64,000 nt of DNA from Amphiduros pacificus (lineage: Eukaryota; Annelida; Polychaeta; Phyllodocida; Hesionidae), in NCBI GenBank assembly GCA_949316495.1, contig OX439007.1, positions 9,018,049 to 9,082,048 on the forward strand, read 5' to 3'. Numbering within the stretch: position 1 is the stretch's first letter; every line of letters starts with the position of its first letter. Shown one piece after another: positions 21,327-33,565 of the stretch. Below the pieces are notes generated by a model. It was not told the origin of the DNA. It made no database searches and saw only the letters and a program-made list of their open reading frames with translations. Made by a program: the position numbers and the translations under genes.

Positions 21327-21924
21327 TGTTACATGGGGAATTGTACGTATCCGATCTTGGGGGGGCATGGATAGGGATCAGGAACTGTACTCGCTGGCGA
21401 CTGTGAGCTGAGGCCTTAACCTAGCTACCCAATCTACCTATGTGATTTGGGGAGGTAATAAGGACTGCAGACACAGCGTATACAAAGCACAATAGTCGTC
21501 TTTATTCAGTGCTGTATAGACTAGAGTCTGGCTAGGAAGGCATGGCAAGAGCGTGATATATGAAATATCGAAATGCTGAGGCTGGTTAAAACACCCAAGT
21601 CTATACAAGTGGATGTCACGAGACAGAGTGTTGTGGATCTTCTAGGCAAGTGATTTTTGCTGCCCGAGTAGCGATTTTGGGGCCTTTTTAACTGGATCCG
21701 AGTGCATACTAATAAGCGTCTGCCTGCGTGGCCTCTGCAGCGCCTTGGCGTAGTTCCGGCTTGGACCATCACGTCATCTCTCTGCCGGGTGAGTAATGCA
21801 TCTCATTATCCTGCACTTGTTGGCCTCCACCTTGCACTCTGCAACCTCTGTGATCTCTTGTCAAATATCATGATTATCTATACTTGTATATAAGAGTCTA
21901 TAGATGGGTAATTTATATCCAGCA
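21327..21924 (-). repeat. Gypsy 3' LTR
   Basis: Matches the LTR at 50920-51532 and the solo LTR at 3139-3748. Boundaries are TGTTACATGG at one edge and ATCCAGCA at the other, next to the purine tract on the element's inner side. It contains AATAAA on the minus strand. Confidence 0.85.
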
Positions 21925-24900
21925 TACGGCTCCCCTTTGACAAAGCTCGTCCGCATGCTCAAACGGGAGTATATATATTAATCGAAAAATACACTCATGG
22001 CAGTTGCCAAACAAGACCAGATTATGATTGTTTAAAATATCCTAAAAAAATCGGAAAATGCACAAGAACTAAGTCTGTAGTGTACAAAGAAAGAAAATGA
22101 CTACGGGCATGGTTGTCGAATACCAGAAAAGTTATATAACATCAAAAACTCAATATGTGTGTTTTGGATTGTATTATCATTAAAATAGATTTAGGAGAAT
22201 TCGTAAAAGTGTATACAAGCAAAAGAATAATGTAATACTTATAATGTATTGTATTATTACTATTGTTAACAACAAGCAGATATAGTAGTATGGAAGAACG
22301 TTACAGACTTACAACAGTGATATAAGATAATAGGAAAATTCCACTCTTTAATGATGAGACAATACTAGGAAAACAAGGAGATGCCCTACATTTAGGTATT
22401 AATACAGAAGAATAATAAGCTAAAGGAGGATGAATTTAACGCATCAATAAATGATGAACCATAAATTTTCATATAAACAAGGCACAAGAACCTAACATGA
22501 AACATGGAAGGTTTCAGCTCCAAGTGTTCGAAGAATCGTCGTAGAAAACCAATAGCCATTCACAAATCTAAATCAGAGTAGTACAACAATAATTAGCACA
22601 TTACATAATACCAGTAAACCATATGAAGTAAACATTATACAATATATAGTGATATTACAACAGACTAATAAATTCATACGTGAAAGTAAGAGTGAAGTTA
22701 TACTATTAAAGTCCTGATAAATCGAACTGGATCATTTGGATCAAAATGCAATAAATGACATTATGTGTCTTAATGAAGATAATCAAATACTGTAATGTGG
22801 TAACAATAATTTAATTAACCAAGTGATCAGAGTTCATAAGAAGGAGTTATGATACAACAACTTGGCTAAATTACATGTTTACTTATATAAATGAACTTGT
22901 AGGTAGGTAAAGACATCATTGCCTGAGAAATAGAAAAGCACATTACAATAAACTTATTAATGTCATGGTAGAAATAATACAATAGAAAATCACAAAACTA
23001 CTGATTGTACAGTACATCATATACTCTATAGTGTATCTATCGGCTAACCCATATACAACTAGAAGATATCATCAACAATATACACAGTATATGGAATAGG
23101 TAAAAATATACATATAGGTTAATTTCAGGATGTATGAGGATTGAGGAAAAATTAAGGAAGAATATGTACGGTACAACCAACGCAACAGATTCAACTGCAA
23201 CAACAAGTGCCACAGCAAGGGGAAAACTGGAACATATCCAGCTGACATGGTAAAACAAAGTGAGGGGATACGCCAAAGCGTGTAAGGTCAAACAGAAATA
23301 GTCTGTCTGAAAAGAGATTGATGCTCTTCTGAAGGGATCAATCATTAACTGGAAAGCAAGGGATAGATGAATCAAAACGATCTATGAAGTGAATGATATT
23401 GCTTATTCACAGTATATATAGATAAAAATAAAAAGAATCTTTCCAATTTATTCTGAGTCTGGAAAGTAATGGAGACTGATAAAGTTGTATGAATTTGCTC
23501 CGACTATCGGGAGAAATGGAATTAATAGTGGTTGATCCTGGATGAAATGTGGGACTGGCTCAAGAAGCAAGGAGCAAGAAGTCAGTGACCACACTTCCTA
23601 TCATGGCAACAAAATGACAGAAGCCACAGGGATAGGGAACTCCTCTGATACCATATCAAGAAGAGACTAGGAAAACACAGACAAGCGTCAGGAAAGCATA
23701 GACTGTTCTGATGAACAATCGGTCAGAACCGTCAAAGGATCTGATGTGATTGCACTCTCCAAGGGGTGTAGCGTATGAGATGTATCAACACAGTCTGAAG
23801 GAACAATGACTGTGATGAGGAACATTAAGAATATACTTAACCTTGCCAAAAGTTCAGTCAAATGGCAGGCAGGAGCAAGCCATACCAGAGTGCTCTTAGG
23901 CCATACGCTACCATTAGTAAACTGAATCATTTGAAACATGATGAAGGAGGGTAGATAATGGAATGATATTCATGATAAACATAGTACGAAGTAAAATACA
24001 GTAGGTAAGTGAGTAGAAGCAACACCATTGAGTATTGTAAGGTTGACGCAGTTTTACAAAAACCAGGGCATGAGTACCAAAAAAAAAATCATGCCAGAAC
24101 AATAATATACAGATGAATGACAATACCTTAGCAAGTGTACAATAGATTAATTATAAAACATACATGATATATAAGCACATCGCACAATATTTAATATAAT
24201 ATAAAGTGAAATATAATTTACGTGTAAACCTGTGTAGTCATGATAGAAATAGGGACTTTAACATCCAGGTGGCGCTTATGCCACACAACTATGACTGTCA
24301 AGCATGTGACCGCTGACAACGCGCAGATGCGGTGTCTTCCCGAAACTAGTACAACATTAAGGTGAGATAATTGCAGATAATCAACACATCAGGGCTACCT
24401 AGTTAAAGATATGAAAAACAATTAAGATAACATATAGCTCAATAGCGCTTACTCATTACAAGAATAAAATTATGACAACATAGAATAGTTAATAATAAAG
24501 AATACTTAACATGTAAGTGGATATCCAATCTAACTTACGTTATAAATATCAAAATTTCCACAAGGAATTGATGGGTAGTTTACAACAGTCATAATATAAA
24601 TTATGTTTAAAGAAGCATCTGGCTGATATAATACAAACTTGTTGAGAAAAATAGTACAATCGAAACACAATTACATCTGATAGAAGTGGTATGGAATTGT
24701 AACAACAGTGTTGTAAGAAGTCAAAGTTTATTTGTTTAAAGACAAAAGGGATATGTTTGTGTAAAAAAAATACTGACAATGAGAATTGCTGTGAATGACA
24801 TACTTGACATACTCAGTAATTGAGACGTTAGCTTCTGGTCCCATTTAAAGGATTCTTGTGCTAATGAACTGGTTCTTTTCCTTTCTACCAGCGTATACAT

Positions 24901-27350
24901 AGGATTCAGTAATGTGGCTTATCCAATTGTCAACACTTTACTTTGTGCATACCAGGAGGATGGTATGCGAGGAGGACTCGTCAGCAACTTGATGAGGAAG
25001 ATTTGCTCAAAGAGATAGGAAATTTGGAAACGATTAATGAATATGAACAACACATGGTTGCAGAAGTCTTTTCAAAGGAAAAGGGCATGAAATATAGCAG
25101 TCTCCAATAACAATGGAGCGTACGTCAGAGTAAAAAAATTACTCGTGCCAACAAGGAGTGGCAAACTGAGGGCGAGAACTTGTAGACGGGCAATTCATCC
25201 CATCGTTCAGTGTTTGTTTGCATACTGGTAAAAACTTACTTACTTAAGTGAAGGGTCGTTAATTATAGTGACACGAACATGGAGGTCTAGCTCTGTAAAG
25301 TCAGTAGGGTTCTCACAGGAAAGGAACTAGAGTTAAATGCACATATATGTATAAGTAAATGCAATGCAGAAATTACCAGAGTTACATAATTATTTTGGCC
25401 CAAACATGGATCCAAGATGGACACACCATCACAAGGGTATACAGTTACATAATCAGATGGGGTGAGATAAGAGACATGCAATTGACCTAGATAACCTATA
25501 CAAATACTGGTCAAATGGTTCAAAAGTACTATAAAAACAATGATCTGCTTAATCTATTAAATATAACTGGTCAATTGATAAAAACGTGTGCATAAATGGT
25601 GAAGTGAGACCTGTTCAATAAGACATTATAGCAAAGATTATGGTGTAAAAATATGTCGTCAATCCTAGAAAAAAAATGGCGGACTGAATATGTGAATCAC
25701 ACAAGGTTCTGTGATGTGAGCTATTTATTTGGTTGAATAACATTGGAGGCAAGTAAAAAAAATATTAGACATCGTGAAATGAGGTGATGAAAGTTATGTG
25801 TGACTAATTCTATTTAATGAAAAGTGCTGATCGTGACCTAGAATTCGGAGCGCCACCGCATGGTGGGCTCATGGACAACTCATTTACAGCAGAACTATCA
25901 TACTAGCAAGATGCCTCAGAGATTTCAATTTACAGAGGAGGCCCTTGTTGGCCTCCTCGAGGATCTGTGGACGGGGGGGTGGTCCTGGATGGACCTGGGC
26001 CACCTGGTGGGCTCATGGACAGCTCATTTACAGCAGAACTATCATACTAGCAAGATGCCTCAGAGATTTCAATTTACAGAGGAGGCCCTTGTTGGCCTCC
26101 TCGAGTATCTGTGGACAGGGAGGTGGTCCTGGATGGACCTGGGCCACCTCCTAGTGGAAGCAATAATGCAGGGAGTGAACGTAAGTACATATTTTTCAAA
26201 ATATCTAACTTTTCAGAGAGTTTTTGAAGAGATGCAGGTGTTGCGTGAGACAAATATGGCGCCGGTACTGGACCATCAGCATAAGATAATTTGAAGACTT
26301 TTAAAAGTGAAATTTCTAAAAAATTTGGGCTTTTAATGCAAATATGTTCAGGTAGGCAGATAGAGGGTAAAACATAGTTACTTTGGTGAAAAGAACAGGG
26401 TTGTCAGTGGTCGGGTTCCGAAGATGCGCATTTGCGCAGGAAGCCATGACAGAGATCACTTTGGATCGTTATGAAATTTAATAAAAAAATTACCAGTTCA
26501 ATAAAGTAACAGAAAACAATTGACAAAAGTACATCGTCAAATGTGATGACATGGCGGGGTCCAGTGTGCATTCGCTGACCGTTTTGTAGTCTTTAAATAC
26601 GAGAAAAGATGATGGCTTAAGGTAGGGGTGAAGATATTAATATTTTGTCTTTATTTGAGAAGATGTTTCAAGATCAAAGATCACTGATGTGTAGTGACGT
26701 CACAGGTCGAGTAATTAAAAATGCATATGCATGCGGGGGTCAAAGGTTGAATGCTGGGGCGAGTAGCGGGGCAGAATTGATTCAGGAAAGAATATGTTTG
26801 ATTTCTTTTATCGAAAACTTTCAAGGCGTCAGACCTAAGTGAGTGAGGGATACTAGCTGTTATGGGAAGATGGAGATGTAGGGGGGCCAACATGTAGTTA
26901 TACATGGATTAATAATATAACGTTTTTGAGGGTGAAAGAGTTATGCATAAAACAAACTGTAAAAATTGACAATAAATTCATCATAAAAAAGAATATGTGA
27001 ATGTAACTTATAATTCGAGTCAAATCGTAAAGAGAAAGCGTCTTCACTAATATGAGGACAAAAAATCTATGAACCAAATAAATGGTATATAAAAAAAATA
27101 TAACCAAATGAAAGGGAATGAAAGGAAGGAAGCAATAGCAATAGATAAGCAAGGAGGCATGCAAACCTGCACCAGAAGATATGATGTCTACATAATGTAA
27201 TTAAACTACAAGTTCCGTATATGTGTGATCAGAATTGTTAGTTGTAAATGTAGTACAAGATATCCATGGGTCTAGAGCAGTCAAAGCTCTGAAATACTTG
27301 ACCGAATACTTTTCTTTGCCTTCGTTTTTGAAATAATTTAAAGCTCTCCG
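21925..27350 (-). other. long tail region inside the Gypsy element, function unknown
   Basis: About 5.4 kb between the last ORFs and the 3' LTR, mostly AT-rich without a recognisable gene on either strand. A duplicated segment lies at 25860-26147. It may be an unusually long 3' untranslated region, or hide other insertions that I cannot delimit. Confidence 0.4.
25860..26147. repeat. 144-bp tandem duplication
   Basis: A segment starting GGTGGGCTCATGGACA and ending TGGATGGACCTGGGCCACCT is present twice in direct tandem with only a few mismatches. The plus strand is open through both copies, but this resembles no known protein and is probably non-coding. Confidence 0.8.
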
Positions 27351-27359
27351 AACAACACG

Positions 27360-28386
27360 TTAGGCATGGCCCCATGACATTGGGTGAGACCAGTAAAACA
27401 ATTTCAGAAATCGGACGGCAAGTTTGCTACAACAGGGTTTACTAATTTGAAAACAAACATCACAAAGGGCATTATCTATGCATAGCACATAGAAAGCCAG
27501 CAACCCACTGAGTGCTGTATTAGTTTTAATTTTCTGAAAAATCTGCAATATAATAGGAAGAGGAATATTGTGACCTGGGGCTTCACACACCTTAGCAGCA
27601 AGGTGCCGCAATTCCTGTAAATCAATATTAAAAGCAGGAGATTCCATGGATATAGTCTGACTTTGATTTTGAGATGAAGAATTCACCTGTGCACATTGTA
27701 TTGACGTATATGATCATCCCGAGACAATGTGAATGTCAGTATCCATAATCTTTGCACGAGCATGATCTCCCCATCTGACCTTTTTGACAGGAGGTTCCTG
27801 GAAGGTCAGGCATGGTGTAGATTTGGCTGAGGTGAGAATGCCCACCTCCCACCTTCGGGTCATAGTGTTCTTCCTGTAGTTGATCCAAAGAGGGAAATTG
27901 TGGTCTAGTATACTTTGATATGCCATTCTTATGCATTCTGCGGGGGTCAAGATGCGATGAAACCTTTTTCCTATTAAGAGGGGCGAACATTTTTCCTAGT
28001 GAACGAAGGGGTAAATCAGAAGGCAAATTGTGGAGTATGTAATGACCATCACTTCCAATGAGGAGATTCAAAGTATGTGGAGTGGACAGGACATTTCTGG
28101 TGAGAAATTTGAGATGAAACGGAACGCCGATAACAGAAGGCATGTGGAACTTAAGTTCGCGATGTAAGTCTTTTAACATGTTGAGGTTCCAGTCAATTAC
28201 CAAGTTTGTATTAAAACATCCGCTAGAAATCTCAGCACTGGGCATAGTTTCACTGGGGATAACTTTGATATAACCTGGGAAAGTCAGAATTTCAGTGACC
28301 AAAAGAACGACGCGAGAGGTGCCCGAAAATAATTCAAATAAAACTCGAGTTTGAGGGCTTTTTGTCTCTCGGTCCCATAGACGCAT
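27360..28386 (-). pseudogene. Gypsy element: unassigned ORFs downstream of the env-like region
   Basis: Minus-strand open stretches lie between the env-like region and the long tail. One has about 216 residues (start near MRLWDRETKSPQTRVLFELF), another about 108 residues. I do not recognise either as a known retroviral protein. They may be extra (accessory-type) genes of this element or parts of env. Treated as fossil sequence. Confidence 0.4.
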
Positions 28387-28489
28387 AACTGAGGTCAGAT
28401 CTTACCGGTGCTGATATGAAACATGAGCTTTCTGAAGGAGAAACACAATAATAGCAATAATCAGGACAGAGACGCTAAAAACTTCGAAC

Positions 28490-30860
28490 ACGTTAAGACC
28501 GTGTATGTGAGGAAGCAGCGCCCGCAGCTGGGACCTGACTTAATTGGAATAACAGAAAAGTCTTTTTAAGATGTTCATACCTACTGTAAAGAATAGATAA
28601 ACATATTGCACAACCTATTGCTAAACCGGTACCTGCTGTGTTAAGGAGGCAGAGCCAACCCATATCTTCAGATATGGTCAGGCCTCTGGGCATTGACCAC
28701 GAGGAGTCAACATAGGGCAATTGAGCTTCTTTCCACGCCAAAGCAGTCCGATTAAGATCGGCTATAAACCTTGACAGGACTCGAAATCATCAACTCCTAA
28801 TGAGTGGAGGTCTAAGTCTGGAACATCTAAAACAGGCGGGTCATCAAACAGGGATCGTTTAGAAAGAGCGAGATAAACAGTAAATTAATGGTTTAGGATT
28901 TCTCAACACGAGTCAGCAATTTGTTATCACAATGAGTGAGACTGGGTGGAATATAAACACCAGAACTCGATCGCATGCTACATCCACATCCTAATGTGAG
29001 TGTGCAAAATGAACATAGTTCTACCTAAGTGGGGGTAACGTCTAACTGACATGAAACGAGCCACGGTTCACTGTGGCGAATGACTAGATATGATGAATTT
29101 TGCAGATTGCGCACAACACAAGGGGGAGCTTTCATTACTACGTAGTCAACCTGACAATTTAACATGATATCTTTAACTGAACCTGTAAATATTGATGGGG
29201 CACTGGAAGGAATGTCTGTAGGAAATTCTGGAAAAGACCGGTAGCAATGTCGAAAACCCGAGCCGAAACATTCTGAGAGGTCGGCTCTTGATAATTCAAT
29301 ATAAAATCCCTCGTCACGGGATATCCCGATGTATTCAGAAAAACCTGTAATGCGCGTGAATTGATTTGGTGTTGGACTGCCAGTGGAAATTGGAAAAGAG
29401 GATACTTCATAAATAGTGAATGCATTGTCTTTTACGACAAGAGGTAAACTTACATCTAAATAAAGATGTGAGTCACTGCTAAAGGCTGGGACACCTGGTA
29501 TAGCGTATATAGCACTTGTTTGGTCATACATCAGCCTAAAATTTGGATACTGGAGGCGCAAAAGTCGAGCAACTTGTCTCATTGATTTATGTAGAATGTC
29601 TGGAGGAACTTAAATAGGTGAAAGCTTATTATTTGCAATAGTTTCCATAGCGAGTAATGTAGCACGTGCCTCAGACTCTAGAATGGTAAGGGCTTGTATA
29701 TGACCTATTTCAGAAACACTGGAGTAAGTGAAGTCAGCTAATGACTTCAACAGAAGTCGCTGCGCTTCCGTTTGTACCTGAACTACTTCAAGTCTGCGAT
29801 ACATGTCTACACTATTTTGTAATAATTTTGCAATGTTCAATGTGTTATTCACCACACCGTCAGAAACGACATCTAAACTCTGACTAGGGAGGACGTTTGA
29901 TCATGTAGAGCGTGAAGGTTTAATTGGAGGCGTTTAGAATTACTCTCAACAATGTCTATTCGACGAACAAGTTTATTCTGCTGTTTGTCAGTAACTAAAC
30001 CAAACGCAGAACCTAGAAAAGAACCAACAAATTGAAGAAGTGATGTCTTGTGTCTGCCTTTTTCGGACTCAGAAGTTTGAGGAACAGGCCATAGAACGCC
30101 AATATCTGTGAATATGATTCAATAAGGAGGCATTTAAATTTTGATATGCCGTTGTGAGAGAACTGAAAGTGTTACAGAAGTCCTGAACAGTTGTGATATC
30201 TCTCCTACGTCTTGGGGAGACAATTAAAGGTATTGAGTTATCACACATACTAAATGGAGGTGTGGTTGTCGGTAGTCGGAGGTGAGGGACAGCAAACGTA
30301 ACTTGCCACGTTGCCGCTCCATTAGCCACATAACTGTGTTTCGTGAGAAGGGCACCGACATTTGGGCAATAACAGTAGCTCATGTCACTGTATGGACAAA
30401 CCGCAGGAATAACTCTAAAATGTACTTGTTAACGGCGAGGGCCTTTATTTAGCCTCTTTAGGTATTTCACAGTAGCTAAAGTGAATTCCTGTATTTACAA
30501 AACACTCTTTACAATTGGGGCAAAATTGTATGACAGAAGTCATGGAATTAGAATTTCCTGATCAATAAGCTACAGGGTATGTGGTAGATTGAGTGGGTGG
30601 TGCAGGGGCTGGTGGGTTGGGCGGGTGAGGAGGGTAATTTTGCGGGGTGTGCCTAACAATACTAGGACGTCCGTTCTCAGAAGTAAAATTAGGAACGATC
30701 GGCAGGGTGGAAGAAGAGGAAGATGAGGTGTGAGTAAAGGTTTGTGGACCAGGTGTAGAATCCTCAGGTTCAAAAATGTTAGCCCACAGCATCTTATCAG
30801 ATGGAAGCGAATCTAAAAGGGCATTTAATTCATCGTCTGACAGAAATTCATACATTGTGA
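28490..30860 (-). pseudogene. Gypsy element: env-like region
   Basis: Downstream of integrase on the minus strand. It holds a Pro/Ser-rich open stretch near 30860-30560, a basic RRRRD cleavage-like site near 30210, Cys-containing ectodomain-like sequence (29582-29025) and a single strong hydrophobic span (GTGLAIGCAICLSILY near 28620). This order resembles envelope genes of env-bearing Gypsy elements. Assignment rests on position and features, not on recognised sequence identity. Broken. Confidence 0.5.
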
Positions 30861-31083
30861 ATCGTCGGAAGTGAAGTGAGGAGTGTCGGCAGGATTCATG
30901 ACAGGAACATAGTCATCCCACCTGGAGACCTGCGTGAGGGTATAATGGCAGTAGACTAACTTTCAGGTGGAGGGGAATTTGAATTAATTTTTTCACTGAT
31001 TGACCAGGATTTTGCCATATTTCATGTGATATACAGCATTATGACAGTACCAGGATCATATTGAGTATACCTGTGGATTATAC

Positions 31084-31857
31084 TTGTGTGGAAAAATGAA
31101 TGAAAATCCAGCTAAAAGGCCATACTCAGAGCTCTCACCTGAGGAAGCCAGTGCAGTCCACAAAAGGTCAGTGCTTGAAGGAGTCCTGGAAATGTATGGC
31201 TTACATACTATACAGAAAGATATTCAAGAAATTAAAAACAGTATCACCAGTGCACATAAAGACATAGCTGATGCTAAGAAGCTGTCTGAGAAAAATTACC
31301 TTGAGATTGATATGATGAAACTGAGATAACTCATCTCAAAACACAACTCACAAATGAGAGAGAAGCCAGGCTAAAGTTGGAAAGTTATGATCGCAGATCT
31401 AACCTGAGATTTTATGGCTTGCCTGAAGAGGACAAAGAGACAGACAAACAGAGTGAAGGAAAATGTTGAGCTTCCTACGGGATATGTTAGGGGTTGATGG
31501 TGTATCAGTGGAGAGCTGTCATCGTCTTGGCCCTCGCCCCAGACAGTCATAGCCTACACAGAGAAATATAAGGCCTAGACCTATCATCCTGAGATTTACC
31601 TTTTTTAAGGATAGACAGCAAGTATGGGACAACAAGAAAAAGCTACCAAGGTATATATCAAGGAGGATTTTCCATCTGATATTGATATCAGAGTCAACCA
31701 ATTGATGCCTATCTTCCAAGTCGCCAGAAAGATGTATCCCAAGTACACAGCGAGGTTGGTGGCTGACAATTTATTTATCAATAATCAAATGTACACCGTA
31801 GACACCTTACATCAATTGCCACAGGAGCTCCAGATTGTAAACATAGCAACCAGATAG
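31084..31857 (+). pseudogene. LINE E ORF1 (L1 ORF1p-like)
   Basis: The N-terminus includes NENPAKRPYSELSPEEASAV and a coiled coil (IQKDIQEIKNSITSAHKDI). An RRM-like part follows in another frame (LESYDRRSNLRFYGLPEED; FLRDMLGVDGVSVESCHRLG; PRPIILRFTFFKDRQ), then the C-terminal domain (YIKEDFPSDIDIRVNQLMPI, AARL-like ending in LHQLPQELQ). This matches L1 ORF1 RNA-binding proteins (Transposase_22 family). Two compensating frame changes lie between 31327 and 31624. A TAG at 31855 separates it from the NADAR segment, which continues in the same frame. Confidence 0.8.
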
Positions 31858-31866
31858 AATGATGAT

Positions 31867-32296
31867 ATGTCATGGTTCTGGAGAAAGGAATCCCCATTTT
31901 CAAATTTTCATCCATGTCTGATACAGGAAGGAAGTGTCACTTATAACTGTGCTGAGCAGTACTTTGCAGCTGAAAGGGCATTCACATTCAATGATAGTGA
32001 TGCATTACACAAAATTATGTCAACTGACAATCCAGCAATCCAGAAATCTGTCAGAATGAAGACCTTTAATGAACAGGAGTGGAATAGGAAATCTATGGAG
32101 TTGATGCTCAAAGTTCTGAAACTAAAATTTGATCAAAATCCACACCTCAAAAGTTAACTGTTGGAAACCGGATCAAAAACATTGGTGGAAGCAAGTCCAC
32201 GTGATTGGTTCTGGGGTGTTGGACACTGACAGATCACAGTGGGGTGAGAACAACCTTGGTAAGATCTTAATGGAAGTTAGATCTAATATGAAGTAA
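31867..32296 (+). pseudogene. NADAR (YbiA-like N-glycosidase) domain joined to LINE E ORF1
   Basis: Reads FWRKESPFSNFHPCLI, then YNCAEQYFAAERAFTFND (the conserved Glu helix of NADAR), NPAIQKSVRMK, W.RKSMELMLKVLKLKFDQN, and after a stop LLETGSKTLVEASPRDWFWG, then a +1 shift and GENNLGKILMEVRSNMK with a stop. These are the successive conserved blocks of the NADAR/DUF1768 family, whose members cleave N-glycosidic bonds (YbiA acts on riboflavin intermediates; others remove ADP-ribose from guanine). It starts nine bases after the ORF1 stop and in the same frame, so the ancestor was probably an ORF1-NADAR fusion. Here it has one stop (32155), one frameshift and the ORF1 TAG, so it is inactive. Confidence 0.85.
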
Positions 32297-33565
32297 CATT
32301 ATTTTTTACACATTGCATAGCAATTTACCCCTGTGTGAGGGTATAGTTTACCTGGCCTATTCTGCACCCCACCACCACCTGCCCACCAAAGGAGCCATAT
32401 TACATAACTATGAACTGTGACCCACATTGGTGATTAACTGGCCAGATTTAATTATAAACATACCACTATATGTGCCTGCAAACTTATTCTATTGACACAT
32501 ATCTGATGTATCTCAATACATGGTGTATTATGATCTGCAGGCCTAATGTGAATTAACTTTACTGTCCCAGGTGACTGTATTATAACTGGCATAAACTCAC
32601 ATGATTTTTTTCAGAAGTGCATTAGAAGGACATCATTCTTGATTACACATAATACCTCTATAATATTGAATATATTACATCAGTTGCTGTAGTATTGAAT
32701 GAATTGTGTAATGTTCCATCATGCACATCTTCACACACACAGACATACATATAGCGATGTAATAATGATGTAATCTAGTGTATCAATTATATTGTTGCAC
32801 ATACATAACATTGTGTTATTACTTGCTTTGGATATCACACAATTTCACTTTATTTCTATTTTGGATATCATACAATTTCACTTTATTTCTATTTTTGCTC
32901 ACACAATGCTGAAAACCATGGCTTGAAACACTACTATGGTATATGGGTTGATCATATCTGATGATGATTTAATCTGTACCCCAGGGCTTGATGACTATAT
33001 GATCCCATTATTTTCTTGTATTATGTTTGAATTCTCATAGTCATTTTTTAAATATGTTTGTCACATGCTAGTTACAGGTGGATCTTGATACTAGCTGCTC
33101 GATCCAACATCTATATACAATGCATAAGTACCAATGCCAAAGAACTTTGTCTGGTTGTCACAATACATGAGAACTGACAATGGCTGTATATGCTTACATG
33201 TAATTCATAGTAGATTACAAAATGTTATATAATCCTGAAAAAAATGTTCACAGTAACTTGTACATTATCCCCTCCTTATTTTCTTCTATCTGTCAAGATG
33301 TACCCATTTAATGATCATGTTTTAATCATACTGTTATTTTCCATAGTACAACTGGTGCACCATTTTGTATGTGTTTTGTTAGATGTGATTGTAAACATTC
33401 AAGGTTGACATATTGCATATTATGTATATTCATCATGTCAGTCAGCTACTATGCTACTTATCATCATTGATACTCAGTGTTTCCATTGTTTACATTTCAG
33501 TTTTCAATTGACAAAGATGATATGTTACAGATATGTTAGTTTAACAGAGTTATTCACACGTTATT
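32297..33565 (+). other. LINE E inter-ORF spacer
   Basis: About 1.27 kb without coding signal between the NADAR stop and ORF2, long for an L1-type element. It holds two adjacent copies of a 35-bp unit (TTGGATATCAYACAATTTCA and following bases) at about 32828-32896. I see no promoter or RNA gene; an internal promoter or ribosome-entry role would be speculation. Confidence 0.5.

Noticed and set aside
28490-30860. Env-like ORFs as a host membrane-protein gene
   Set aside because: They lie between the LTRs, on the same strand as pol, in the usual env position, with no host splice structure.
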